Part shown: positions 1 through 7,393 of the stretch, piece by piece
How the letters are laid out: every line of letters starts with the position of its first letter
Numbering within the stretch: the stretch's first letter is position 1
Source: DASRDE01 sp035652755
GTDB taxonomy: Bacteria; Vulcanimicrobiota; Vulcanimicrobiia; Vulcanimicrobiales; Vulcanimicrobiaceae
DNA length: 26,403 nt
NCBI GenBank assembly: GCA_035652755.1
Contig: DASRDE010000297.1
Span: 1 to 26,403 of the forward strand
Reading direction: 5' to 3'
The notes under the pieces: model-generated
What the model was told of the DNA's origin: nothing
What the model saw: only the letters and a program-made list of their open reading frames with translations
The model's database searches: none
Program-made: the position numbers and the translations under genes

Positions 1-1099
1 AATCCAGGTACCATATGCCGTCCGTAAATTGGGACGCTTCGCGCGAAGCCGCCTGGACGGCCAAGCGCGTCTTTCCGATCCCCGCACCTCCCGCCACAGT
101 CACCAGGCGCGATCGCTGCAACGCCGTGTGCACGATCTCGATTTCGGCGGAGCGTCCGACGAACGCGCCGCGCCAGGCCGGCGCGTTGTGCATGCCCGTG
201 CTGCGGCGCAAGACGACGGGCGTGTGCGACTGGTAATGCGAGCCGACGACGCGATTGCGCCCGTACTCCTTGGCTTCATAAAGCGCTTTGTCGGCTCGCG
301 CAAGCAGCGCCGTCGGACCGGCATCGCCGGCGGCGGCCTCGGCTCCAATGCCGGCGCTGACGGTGACGCGGCGCAGTTGAGAGCCGGCATGCTCGATCTG
401 AAGCGCGGCCACGGCTTCGCGCATGCGCTCGGCAATGCCGATCGCTTGATGTTCTGCCGTGCGCGGGAGCAGCGCAACGAACTCCTCGCCACCAAAACGC
501 GCGAGCAACTCCCCATTGCGCTTCAGGCACGATCGCAGCGCCTGCGCCACCAGGTGCAGCGTCCGGTCGCCGCTGATATGCCCGTAGCGATCGTTATAGG
601 CTTTAAAATAATCGACGTCGACCATTACCACCGCCAGCGGCTCGCGCGCGGTGCACGCGCGCTGCCACTCACGCTGCAGCTGCGCGTCGAATGTCCGGCG
701 GTTGGCCAGGCCCGTGAGCATGTCGCTGCCCGCGAGATGCTCCAGACGTTCGTTCGCCGCTTCCATGGCGGCCTGATGCGCGCGGATCGCGACGATCGCA
801 GCCCACGTGTGAACCCGATCGGAGTCGCGCTCGGAAAAAAGCGGATATGCGTCCCGAGAGACGGCCACGCGGCCCAGCACGCCGTCTCCGAACGCAAGCG
901 CGGCTTCAATCGTTTGCGCGGGCGGCGATGCAGTCCCGGCTCCGTAAACCAGCCGGCACGAAACGTCATCGCCCAGGTACAGCGTCACTTCGCACGGCGC
1001 GAGCGATTGGGCGAGCAGGGCACATAGCGAAGAGAGCGTCTCTCGAAACGGCTTGCCGGACGCGATCGATTCGGCAGTCTGTTGAGCGAGGCTCTTCAT
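1..1099 (-). CDS. GAF-like/GGDEF/P-loop ATPase signalling protein (partial, C-terminus beyond window)
   Basis: This open frame starts at ATG 1099 and runs off the left edge, giving 366 codons. Residues 1-110 look like a degenerate GAF sensor (GDGVLGRVAVS at 71-81). Residues 120-290 are a GGDEF diguanylate cyclase domain: DVDYFKAYND at 161-170 holds the metal-binding aspartates and RFGGEEF at 201-207 is the active-site loop. The inhibitory site five residues upstream reads R194-N-G-E197, so RxxE rather than the classical RxxD. After a linker, FVGRSAEI at 313-320 and a Walker A motif GGAGIGKT at 337-344 begin an AAA/STAND-type ATPase like those that follow class III cyclase domains in cyclase-ATPase-TPR proteins. 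The likely role is c-di-GMP synthesis coupled to an NTP-dependent switch; TPR or helix-turn-helix regions could lie outside the window. AGGAG lies 13 bases before the ATG, a rather long spacing. Confidence 0.85.
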   Translation of the reverse strand, partial: MKSLAQQTAESIASGKPFRETLSSLCALLAQSLAPCEVTLYLGDDVSCRLVYGAGTASPPAQTIEAALAFGDGVLGRVAVSRDAYPLFSERDSDRVHTWAAIVAIRAHQAAMEAANERLEHLAGSDMLTGLANRRTFDAQLQREWQRACTAREPLAVVMVDVDYFKAYNDRYGHISGDRTLHLVAQALRSCLKRNGELLARFGGEEFVALLPRTAEHQAIGIAERMREAVAALQIEHAGSQLRRVTVSAGIGAEAAAGDAGPTALLARADKALYEAKEYGRNRVVGSHYQSHTPVVLRRSTGMHNAPAWRGAFVGRSAEIEIVHTALQRSRLVTVAGGAGIGKTRLAVQAASREASQFTDGIWYLD

Positions 1100-1201
1100 G
1101 CCGATAGGTGTACTCCTGTCCCGAACGATTCGCGGGGCCCGCGGCTGCGCTCATGCCGGGGCGGACGGGGATTCGGTTACGTTCCGGTTAAGCAGCCGGG
1201 C

Positions 1202-1660
1202 ATGTACCTGCTGCTCAAGCTGATCCATCTTTCCGGCGTCGTGCTGTTCCTGGGCAATATCACCGTGGGCATCCTCTGGAAGCACTTAGCGGATCGCACC
1301 GCAAATGCGCCCGTCATCGCGCATACGATCGACGGGATCATCACCGCCGATCGCGTGTTCACGATCCCCGGCATCATTATCTTGCTGATCGGCGGTCTGG
1401 GTGCGGCGTATATTGGCGGCTATCCAATCTTGGGCACAGGCTGGATCCTCTGGGCGCTGCTTGCATTCGCGCTTGCGGGCGCGGCGTTCGGGCCGCTCTC
1501 GCGCAACCAGCGCGCGCTCTCGTCGGCTGCGCACGCCGGCGATTTGGCCGAGTACGGGCGGTTGTCCGCCGCATGGAACGTGTGGGGCGGCGTTGCCCTG
1601 GTGCTCCCAATCATCGCATTCGCGCTGATGATCCTCAAGCCGCAGCTGCCGGCGTTTTAG
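1202..1660 (+). CDS. DUF2269 family integral membrane protein
   Basis: This 152-residue protein matches the DUF2269 pattern: an N-terminal LLKLIHLSGVVLFLGN helix, then a GILWKHLADRT segment, and a C-terminal VLPIIAFALMILKP helix. Four hydrophobic segments are visible at roughly residues 2-22, 50-72, 79-98 and 127-147. The family's function is unknown. I chose the ATG at 1202 because the first membrane helix starts there; the in-frame extension back to 1082 is hydrophilic and overlaps the divergent GGDEF gene. The ribosome site is weak. The stop codon interlocks with the rlmB stop, so there is no room for a terminator between the two genes. Confidence 0.85.
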   Translation: MYLLLKLIHLSGVVLFLGNITVGILWKHLADRTANAPVIAHTIDGIITADRVFTIPGIIILLIGGLGAAYIGGYPILGTGWILWALLAFALAGAAFGPLSRNQRALSSAAHAGDLAEYGRLSAAWNVWGGVALVLPIIAFALMILKPQLPAF

Positions 1661-2457
1661 GGAGCGGAGCCGGCTGCAGTGCGTCGCTGCCGAACCGCTT
1701 CGTACAGCAATACTCCCGCCGCAACCGACGCGTTGAGCGACTCGACTTTTCCGAGCGTCGGAATCTTCACCAGATAGTCGCATTCGCGGCGAACTAGTTG
1801 CGCAAGACCGGCGCCTTCAGCGCCGATGACGATCGCGAGATCGCGATTGAAATCGGCCTGCATGAAGTCGATGCTTTCGGGATCGGTCTGAGCGCCGGCG
1901 ACCCAAACACCGGCTTTTTTCATGCGCCGAATCGCATCTGCGACGTTCGCGACCCGCGCGATCGGCAAGTGCGCCGAAGCGCCTGCGGCCGCTTTACGCA
2001 CGGTAGCGTTAACGCCGGCGGCACGCCGTTCCGGGATGACGACGCCCGAGGCGCCGGCACATTCGGCGGTACGAACGATCGCACCGACGTTGTGCGGATC
2101 GGTCACGTGATCGAGCACGACCACGAGCAACGGCCCGTCCTTGCGCACCAGCACCTCGTCCAACGACGCATACGGAAACGGCGTTCCGAACGCGATGACG
2201 CCCTGATGGGCCTTGTACGGAAAACGCGTGAAGAACGGGCGCTCTTCGAACTTGACGAAGATCCGCCGTTCGCGCGCCGCGGTTAGCAGCTTGCGCAGCG
2301 CCGGATCGCGCCTGCGCTCCTGCGCAACGTGGATCGTTCGCAGGCTTTCGGCAGCGGCCAGCGCCTCCTCAACGGCATGGACGCCGTAGATGACGTCGTC
2401 GAAATCCACGTCCAGCCTGCGCTGGGCGTGACGTCGCTCTACGCGCCGGCGCTCCAC
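1657..2457 (-). CDS. rlmB: 23S rRNA (guanosine-2'-O-)-methyltransferase RlmB / TrmH-family SPOUT enzyme
   Basis: The protein transfers a methyl group from S-adenosylmethionine to a ribose 2'-OH in 23S rRNA (RlmB type). The N-terminal substrate-binding part starts with VIYGVHAVEEAL (residues 22-33). The SPOUT core shows the three family motifs: DPHNVGAIVRTAECAG at 120-135 with N124 and R129, VIGAEGAGL at 210-218, and IPTLGKVESLNASVAAG at 232-248, which forms the AdoMet knot. I place the start at GTG 2457, giving 266 residues, because AAGGAAGGG precedes it closely. This overlaps the end of cysS by 19 bases and suggests translational coupling. GTG 2409 is a possible shorter start. It is the last gene of the fakA-to-rlmB run. 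The exact RNA target cannot be read from sequence. Confidence 0.9.
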   Translation of the reverse strand: MERRRVERRHAQRRLDVDFDDVIYGVHAVEEALAAAESLRTIHVAQERRRDPALRKLLTAARERRIFVKFEERPFFTRFPYKAHQGVIAFGTPFPYASLDEVLVRKDGPLLVVVLDHVTDPHNVGAIVRTAECAGASGVVIPERRAAGVNATVRKAAAGASAHLPIARVANVADAIRRMKKAGVWVAGAQTDPESIDFMQADFNRDLAIVIGAEGAGLAQLVRRECDYLVKIPTLGKVESLNASVAAGVLLYEAVRQRRTAAGSAP

Positions 2458-3863
2458 GTCGTCCCTTCCTTCGAATCTTTGAGCGTCACGCCGCACCGGG
2501 CGAGCGCGTCGCGCAACCGGTCGGAGGCGCTCCAGTCCTTGTCCGCGCGCGCTTGAGAGCGCAGCGCGATCACGCGTTCGACGGCCTGCTCGGCCGTCGC
2601 GCCGTTGAAGGACGGCGCCGCTTCGCCAACCGCCGTTTGCAGCTCTGCAGCAAGACGCTCGACGAAATCGCCGGGCAGCGCTCGCGCGGCTTCTTCTAGC
2701 CATGAATCATTAGCCGGCAGGCCCAGAATGTATAGCGCGCTTTCGAACGACGCGCGCGAAGCGCCGCGGTACGCGAGCAGCTCGGCCAGCGCGACGGCGG
2801 TGTTCATATCGTCGTCGAGCGCTTCGCGGATGCGCGCATCGAACGGGCCGTCGGCGGCCGCGGCCGGATCCAATTCGCGCCAGCGCCGTTTGAGGCGCTC
2901 GAGTGCGGCGCTTGCGGCGGCGACCGACTCTTGGGTGAAGTTCATGACCTTGCGATATCCCGTCTGCAGAAACAGCAGCCGGATCGCCTGCGGGTCGAAC
3001 CGTTCGAGCACCTGCGAGAGCGGCTCGAAGTTGCCCAAGGACTTGCTCATCTTCAGATTGTCGAAGAGCAGCAGTCCGCCGTGCATCCAGAAATTGGCCA
3101 TGGGCGGGTGACGCATGAGCGGCTCGCTCTGCGCAACCTCGTTTTCGTGGTGCGGAAAGATCAAATCGGCGCCGCCGCCGTGGATATCGAAGCCCTCGCC
3201 CTTGGGATCGAGCAGTTCCTGCGACATTGCCGAACACTCGATATGCCATCCCGGCCGCCCCGCGCCCCAGGGCGATTCCCACGCGGGTTCCCCGGGCTTG
3301 GCGAATTTCCACAGCGCGAAATCGAGCGGATCGTCTTTGTACTCGTCGACTTCGATGCGCGCGCCGGCTTCGAGCTCTTCGACGTTCCGGCGGCTGAGCT
3401 CGCCGTACCGCGGGAATTTACTCACGCGGTAATAGACCCCGTCGCGCGCAGCGTACGCGTAGCCGCGCTCGAGCAGTTGCTCGATCATGGCAAGAATCTG
3501 CGGAATGAACTTGGTGGCGTACGGCTCCTGATCGAACGGCAGGACGCCCAATTTGCCGTGCAGCGATTGCTTGAACGAAGCGTAGTATCCGCTGACGATG
3601 TCGTACCAGTGTTCGCCGGTTTCCTTGGCGCGGTTGATGCTGCGGTCGTCGATGTCGGTGACGTTCTGCACGTACGTGACGCAGTAGCCGCAATGCGTCA
3701 AATACCGCCGCAGCGCGTCGAAGAACAAGAAGGAACGCGCGTGGCCCAGGTGCGCCTCCGCCGACGGCGTGAGCCCGCAGACGTAGATCCGCACGCGCGG
3801 CGGATCGAGCGGAGCAAACGGTTCGACGGCACGCGTCCGCGTGTTGTACAAGCGCAAGGCCAT
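2439..3863 (-). CDS. cysS: Cysteinyl-tRNA synthetase
   Basis: This is a class I aminoacyl-tRNA synthetase that charges tRNA-Cys with cysteine in the cytoplasm. Its 474 residues are the usual family length. The zinc-site cysteine C29 sits in YVCGLTPSAEAHLGH, whose HLGH (38-41) is the HIGH signature. Further zinc ligands are C210 (GWHIECSAMS) and the histidine/glutamate pair in FPHHENEVAQSE (236-247). KMSKSLGN at 271-278 is the ATP-binding loop. The C-terminal helical DALR region ends with the expected anticodon-binding extension. It follows cysE with a 10-base gap, so cysteine synthesis and charging are encoded together as in Bacillus. Nothing essential appears to be missing. Confidence 0.97.
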   Translation of the reverse strand: MALRLYNTRTRAVEPFAPLDPPRVRIYVCGLTPSAEAHLGHARSFLFFDALRRYLTHCGYCVTYVQNVTDIDDRSINRAKETGEHWYDIVSGYYASFKQSLHGKLGVLPFDQEPYATKFIPQILAMIEQLLERGYAYAARDGVYYRVSKFPRYGELSRRNVEELEAGARIEVDEYKDDPLDFALWKFAKPGEPAWESPWGAGRPGWHIECSAMSQELLDPKGEGFDIHGGGADLIFPHHENEVAQSEPLMRHPPMANFWMHGGLLLFDNLKMSKSLGNFEPLSQVLERFDPQAIRLLFLQTGYRKVMNFTQESVAAASAALERLKRRWRELDPAAAADGPFDARIREALDDDMNTAVALAELLAYRGASRASFESALYILGLPANDSWLEEAARALPGDFVERLAAELQTAVGEAAPSFNGATAEQAVERVIALRSQARADKDWSASDRLRDALARCGVTLKDSKEGTTWSAGA

Positions 3864-3873
3864 CAGTTCGGTC

Positions 3874-4557
3874 CTATACGACCCAGGACCACGTCGACGC
3901 GGACGCTTCGTCCTGCGCGATGTCGTTCAGGCGCGCTTCGAGCTGCGCGACGCGGCGCTGCAAGCGCGCGATCGCATCGGCAGTCGGATCCGGCATATCG
4001 ACCTGCGGTTTTTCGGGGACCAGGCGCACGGGAACGCCGTCCTGCATGACGACGCGTGCGGGCACACCGACGACCGTCGAGTTCGGCGGAACGTCTTTCA
4101 CGACGACCGAACCGCCCCCGATCTTCGCGTTGTCGCCGACGGTAATTGCTCCGAGCACCGCGGCGTTGACGCCGACGGTTACATTATCTCCGAGCGTCGG
4201 ATGACGTTTGCCGTGTGAGAGGCTCGTGCCGCCCAGCGTCACGCCCTGATAAAGCGTGCAGCGGCGGCCGACTTGCGCGGTCTCGCCGATGACCACGCCC
4301 ATTCCGTGGTCGATGAACAGACCCGGACCGATCTGCGCGGCGGGGTGAATCTCGATTCCGGTCAGGAAGCGGTTGACGTTCGAAAGCCACCGCGGCAGCA
4401 GCGGAACGCGCAGGCGGTAGAGTTCGTGGATGAACCGGTGCGCCGTGACGGCATGAAAACCGGGATACGAGAGCAGCACGTCGAGCGGCCCGCGCGCGGC
4501 GGGATCGCGCTCGAGCGCCGCGCGCAGGTCCGCGTTAATCATTTCGAAGATGGTCAT
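3874..4557 (-). CDS. cysE: Serine O-acetyltransferase
   Basis: The enzyme acetylates L-serine with acetyl-CoA, the first committed step of cysteine synthesis. The 227 residues include an N-terminal helical part (1-65) and a left-handed beta-helix of hexapeptide repeats from about 68 to 165. Catalytic D83-H84 lie in FIDHGMGVVIGETA. The loop GTSLSHGKRHPTLGDNV (110-126) and GVPARVV (164-170) are characteristic of the short EpsC/CysE type. A charged helix at about 190-213 could form a coiled coil. Its ATG overlaps the stop of the upstream gene (ATGA), indicating translational coupling, and cysS follows directly. Confidence 0.95.
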   Translation of the reverse strand: MTIFEMINADLRAALERDPAARGPLDVLLSYPGFHAVTAHRFIHELYRLRVPLLPRWLSNVNRFLTGIEIHPAAQIGPGLFIDHGMGVVIGETAQVGRRCTLYQGVTLGGTSLSHGKRHPTLGDNVTVGVNAAVLGAITVGDNAKIGGGSVVVKDVPPNSTVVGVPARVVMQDGVPVRLVPEKPQVDMPDPTADAIARLQRRVAQLEARLNDIAQDEASASTWSWVV

Positions 4558-5105
4558 GTCGATCGCGTGTCGGGTGGTTTTCCATGGATGGGTTCGAAGG
4601 GCGCGCCGCCCGGTCCGTACCGGATGGGCTCGAGCCCGCGTCCGTGCAAGAGCATCGAATTCACGGCGCCGATGCGAATCAGTATACGGTCATGCCCCAG
4701 CAGCGGGAAGAGCAGCGCCAGCGGCGGTCCCTGCGTCTTTCCCGTCAAGGCCATGCGCACCGCAAAGGTTGCATCCTCGGCGGAAAGACCGAACTCCTCG
4801 GCCATGACTGCCAGGTCGGCGTCCAACGGCAGGCCGCGAAGCTCCGGCTGGCTGTCGACGTACTGGCTGACCGTATCCAAAAAGAAGAGCACTTCGCGGG
4901 TGCGCAAACGCTCGAGCTCGAGCGCCGGCACGGTGCAAGCCTCCGCGCGCAACTCCGCGATGGGCGCGCGCGCCTCCTCGAGCGTATCGAGCTGCGTTCC
5001 GTAGGCTTCCAGAAAGGTCTCGATCCACCGCAGCGCGGCCTGCGGCGGCGGCGTCTCCAAGAATCCCCAGCGCTGCATCGCGCCGGCTAGTTCGTCAACC
5101 GTCAT
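4554..5105 (-). CDS. Stand-alone glutamyl-tRNA synthetase C-terminal (anticodon-binding) domain protein
   Basis: This 183-residue protein resembles only the C-terminal half of GltX. The clearest hallmark is FAVRMALTGKTQGPPLALLFPLLGHDR (residues 114-140; key residues ALTGKTQGPPL), corresponding to the last anticodon-binding helices of bacterial GluRS. Residues 25-85 match the preceding helical region. The Rossmann catalytic domain with HIGH and KMSKS is absent. It is not a frameshifted remnant joined to its neighbour: its ATG overlaps the stop of a complete ispF (ATGA) and its own stop overlaps the cysE start (ATGA). It sits exactly where full-length gltX lies in Bacillus (ispF-gltX-cysE). A tRNA-Glu-binding accessory role, or a leftover after gltX moved elsewhere, are both possible. 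The domain call is firm; the function is not known. Confidence 0.8.
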   Translation of the reverse strand: MTVDELAGAMQRWGFLETPPPQAALRWIETFLEAYGTQLDTLEEARAPIAELRAEACTVPALELERLRTREVLFFLDTVSQYVDSQPELRGLPLDADLAVMAEEFGLSAEDATFAVRMALTGKTQGPPLALLFPLLGHDRILIRIGAVNSMLLHGRGLEPIRYGPGGAPFEPIHGKPPDTRST

Positions 5106-5575
5106 CGTCGTTCGATCGCAGCCACGGCATACGCGGCGATGCCGCTGCCGTCGCCCGTGTATCCCATTCCCTCACTGGTCTTGGCTTTCACGCTGATGCG
5201 GTCCAAGGCCAGGCCGAGCCGTGCGGCAAGGCTCTCGCGCATCGCCGGAATGAACCCCGCCAGCCGCGGCTGCTGCACGACGATCGTCGCGTCGACGTTT
5301 TCGACGCGATAGCCGGCGCGCTGAAGTTCGGCCGCGCACAGGCCGAGCAGTTCCATCGAGTCGGCATTGCGCCAGCGTTCGTCGCTGTCCGGAAAGTGGC
5401 CGCCCAAGTCGCCCAGCGCGGCAGCGCCAAGCAGCGCATCCGCAATCGCATGCGCCAACACGTCCGCGTCGGAATGGCCCAGCGCGCCGGTCGCGTGCGG
5501 GACGCGGACGCCTCCGAGGACGAGCTCGCGGCCTTCCACCAAGCGATGCGCATCGAAACCGTGACCGACACGCAT
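5102..5575 (-). CDS. ispF: 2-C-methyl-D-erythritol 2,4-cyclodiphosphate synthase
   Basis: IspF cyclises CDP-methylerythritol 2-phosphate, releasing CMP, in the MEP route to isoprenoids. The ATG at 5575 gives 157 residues, the normal size. The zinc ligands D8, H10 and H42 are present in GHGFDAHRL and GHSDADVLAHAI. The substrate loop LGDLGGHFPDSD and the C-terminal KAKTSEGMGYTGDGSGI also match the family. The start overlaps the ispD stop in the sequence TAATG, so the two are translationally coupled. An in-frame extension to 5806 exists but lies inside ispD and is not needed. Confidence 0.96.
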   Translation of the reverse strand: MRVGHGFDAHRLVEGRELVLGGVRVPHATGALGHSDADVLAHAIADALLGAAALGDLGGHFPDSDERWRNADSMELLGLCAAELQRAGYRVENVDATIVVQQPRLAGFIPAMRESLAARLGLALDRISVKAKTSEGMGYTGDGSGIAAYAVAAIERR

Positions 5576-6288
5576 TAGCGCAGTTGACCGGCCACGCGCA
5601 CGCGCATCGCGCGATCGGCGCGCAAGCCGTCTTCGGGCATCGTCACCTTGAAATTTTCGACCGAACCGGGCACGACGTGTACGGTGACGCCCGCGCGTTC
5701 GAGCAGCATCGAATCGTCGGTGGCTTCGAATCCCTCGGCCAAGGCGCGTTCGTGCGCCGCGCGCAGGTCTGCGAGCATCGCGAATTGCGGCGTCTGCGCG
5801 GCCCACAGCGGCCGCCGGTCGAGCGTCTCGGCAACCGTATGCGACTGCGGATCGACGCGTTTAATCGTATCGACGATCGGAACGGCCAGCAGCGAACCAT
5901 GACCCGGACGCACCGGCTCCATGCCCGAGCGAACGTCGTTGGCGCTCACGAGCGGCCGCGCGCCGTCGTGTACGAGGACGGCGTCGCACTCGGCAGGCAC
6001 CGCGCACAACCCAGCATACGTACTGCTCTGCCGGCTCGCACCGCCGGGAACGACGTCCACCGGCTTGTGCGTGCAGCAGCGGGCAACGGCGCGCGCAACG
6101 TCCGCCAGCCACTCGCGTTCGGTGACGACGACGATCGCTGCGATCTCGTCGATCGCCGCGAACGTACGAACCGGCCACGTCACCATCGGTTCGCCCGCGA
6201 TCTCGACGAGCTGTTTGGGACGCCCGAAGCGCGTCCCGCGCCCCGCAGCCACGATGACCGCGCACCAGGTTTGCGCAGAACGCGGCAT
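5575..6288 (-). CDS. ispD: 2-C-methyl-D-erythritol 4-phosphate cytidylyltransferase
   Basis: IspD couples CTP to methylerythritol 4-phosphate in the MEP pathway. The 237-residue protein has the nucleotide-binding AAGRGTRFGRPKQLVEIAG near residues 14-32, the VLVHDGARPLV motif near 104-114, and the C-terminal TMPEDGLRADRAM segment that closes the family fold. It starts directly after the yacL-like stop (TGAAATG) and ends in TAATG with ispF. Adjacent ispD and ispF, sometimes fused in other bacteria, are here separate genes. Confidence 0.95.
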   Translation of the reverse strand: MPRSAQTWCAVIVAAGRGTRFGRPKQLVEIAGEPMVTWPVRTFAAIDEIAAIVVVTEREWLADVARAVARCCTHKPVDVVPGGASRQSSTYAGLCAVPAECDAVLVHDGARPLVSANDVRSGMEPVRPGHGSLLAVPIVDTIKRVDPQSHTVAETLDRRPLWAAQTPQFAMLADLRAAHERALAEGFEATDDSMLLERAGVTVHVVPGSVENFKVTMPEDGLRADRAMRVRVAGQLR

Positions 6289-6289
6289 T

Positions 6290-7393
6290 TCAGCGCACGT
6301 CCCGCTTGGGTTTGGCGAAGATCATCCGGCCCGCGACCGTTTGCAGCACGCTGGTCACGACGACGTCGGTTTCCTCACCGATGAGCCTGCTGCCGTGCTC
6401 GACCACGATCATGGTGCCGTCGTCGAGATAGCCGATACCCTGGTGCGGCTCCTTGCCGTCACGAATGATCTGCACGTGCAGCTCTTCTCCGGGAAGCACG
6501 ACGGGTTTAATGGCATTGGCGAGTTCATTGACGTTGAGGACTGCGATGCCCTCCACGTGCGCGACGCGGTTGAGGTTGTAATCGTTCGTGAGCAATTTGC
6601 ATCCGAGATCCTGTGCCAGCCGGACCAGCTTGGCATCTGCGCCCCGAATATCCGCGTAGTCGCGCTCGCTCACTTCGAGCGCGCCGGTCTCCTGCAGACG
6701 TTTGAGCACTTCCAGCCCGCGGCGTCCGCGCGTCCGTTTCATGGCGTCGGCCGAATCGGCGACCGCCTGCAGCTCCCGGAGGATAAAACGCGGAAGCACC
6801 AGAGGCCCTTCGAGAAATCCGGCTTCGAGAATCTCGACGATGCGCCCGTCGATGAGCACAGACGTGTCGAGCACTTTTCCCGCACCGCCGGATCCGGCCG
6901 AACCCTGCATTGCCAGCGGAACGAAATGCATGCGCGAGCCGACGCGCGCGCCCAGGTACGCCACGAACATGCTGATGACGATGTACATAAGAATCGCGAC
7001 ATAGCTGCCGGCGCGCCCGGTGACGGACAAGAATTCGAAGAGAATGCTGCGGATCAGGAACGCGATGAGCAGTCCGAAGATTAGGCCGACCGCGCCGCCC
7101 GCGAGCTCGGCGGGCGAAAGGCGTTCGATACCGCGTTCGACGGCGTTGAGCTCGTCTTCGAAGATCGTCTGAGCCAGCGGGGCGAGCACGACACCCAGCA
7201 GCGCCCCAGCGACCGGCACGACGACCATGAAGACGACCTGCAGCAGCTCGCTGGCGAAGTGCAGGGAAAAGACGTGGATGTACGCCTCGCGCCCGAGCAA
7301 GAATCCCGTCACGCCGAAGACTGCCGCGAAGATGAATCGCAGCAGCGCAGCAGCGAACGTGGGGCCTACGCGAACGTCACGAAAGCCGCGCAT
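6290..7393 (-). CDS. YacL-like membrane protein with PIN and TRAM domains
   Basis: The 367-residue protein has four hydrophobic segments at about 17-34, 52-73, 98-118 and 129-148. A cytoplasmic PIN nuclease-fold domain starts at KVLDTSVLIDGRI (D176) and continues through LVRLAQDLGCKLLTNDYNLNR, which carries the later acidic residues. A TRAM-like RNA-binding beta domain follows (GEELHVQIIRDGKEPHQGIGYLDDGTMIVVEHG). This is the YacL architecture, and in Bacillus yacL also sits just upstream of ispD. A role in RNA or DNA transactions at the membrane is plausible; the family's substrate is not well settled. The start overlaps the end of hemW by 28 bases, and no alternative start in that region is better. 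Confidence 0.9.
   Translation of the reverse strand: MRGFRDVRVGPTFAAALLRFIFAAVFGVTGFLLGREAYIHVFSLHFASELLQVVFMVVVPVAGALLGVVLAPLAQTIFEDELNAVERGIERLSPAELAGGAVGLIFGLLIAFLIRSILFEFLSVTGRAGSYVAILMYIVISMFVAYLGARVGSRMHFVPLAMQGSAGSGGAGKVLDTSVLIDGRIVEILEAGFLEGPLVLPRFILRELQAVADSADAMKRTRGRRGLEVLKRLQETGALEVSERDYADIRGADAKLVRLAQDLGCKLLTNDYNLNRVAHVEGIAVLNVNELANAIKPVVLPGEELHVQIIRDGKEPHQGIGYLDDGTMIVVEHGSRLIGEETDVVVTSVLQTVAGRMIFAKPKRDVR

Noticed and set aside
29..1027. Plus-strand open frame of 332 codons opposite the GGDEF gene
   Set aside because: The minus strand encodes recognisable GGDEF and Walker A motifs through the same bases; the plus-strand product is arginine-rich and resembles nothing.
4554..5105. 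Interpreting the GltX domain as a sequencing frameshift of a full gltX
   Set aside because: A complete ispF lies immediately upstream with an overlapping stop/start, leaving no space for a catalytic domain in any frame.
5921..7084. Plus-strand open frame of 387 codons opposite ispD and the yacL-like gene
   Set aside because: No homology or ribosome site, and two certain genes lie on the other strand.
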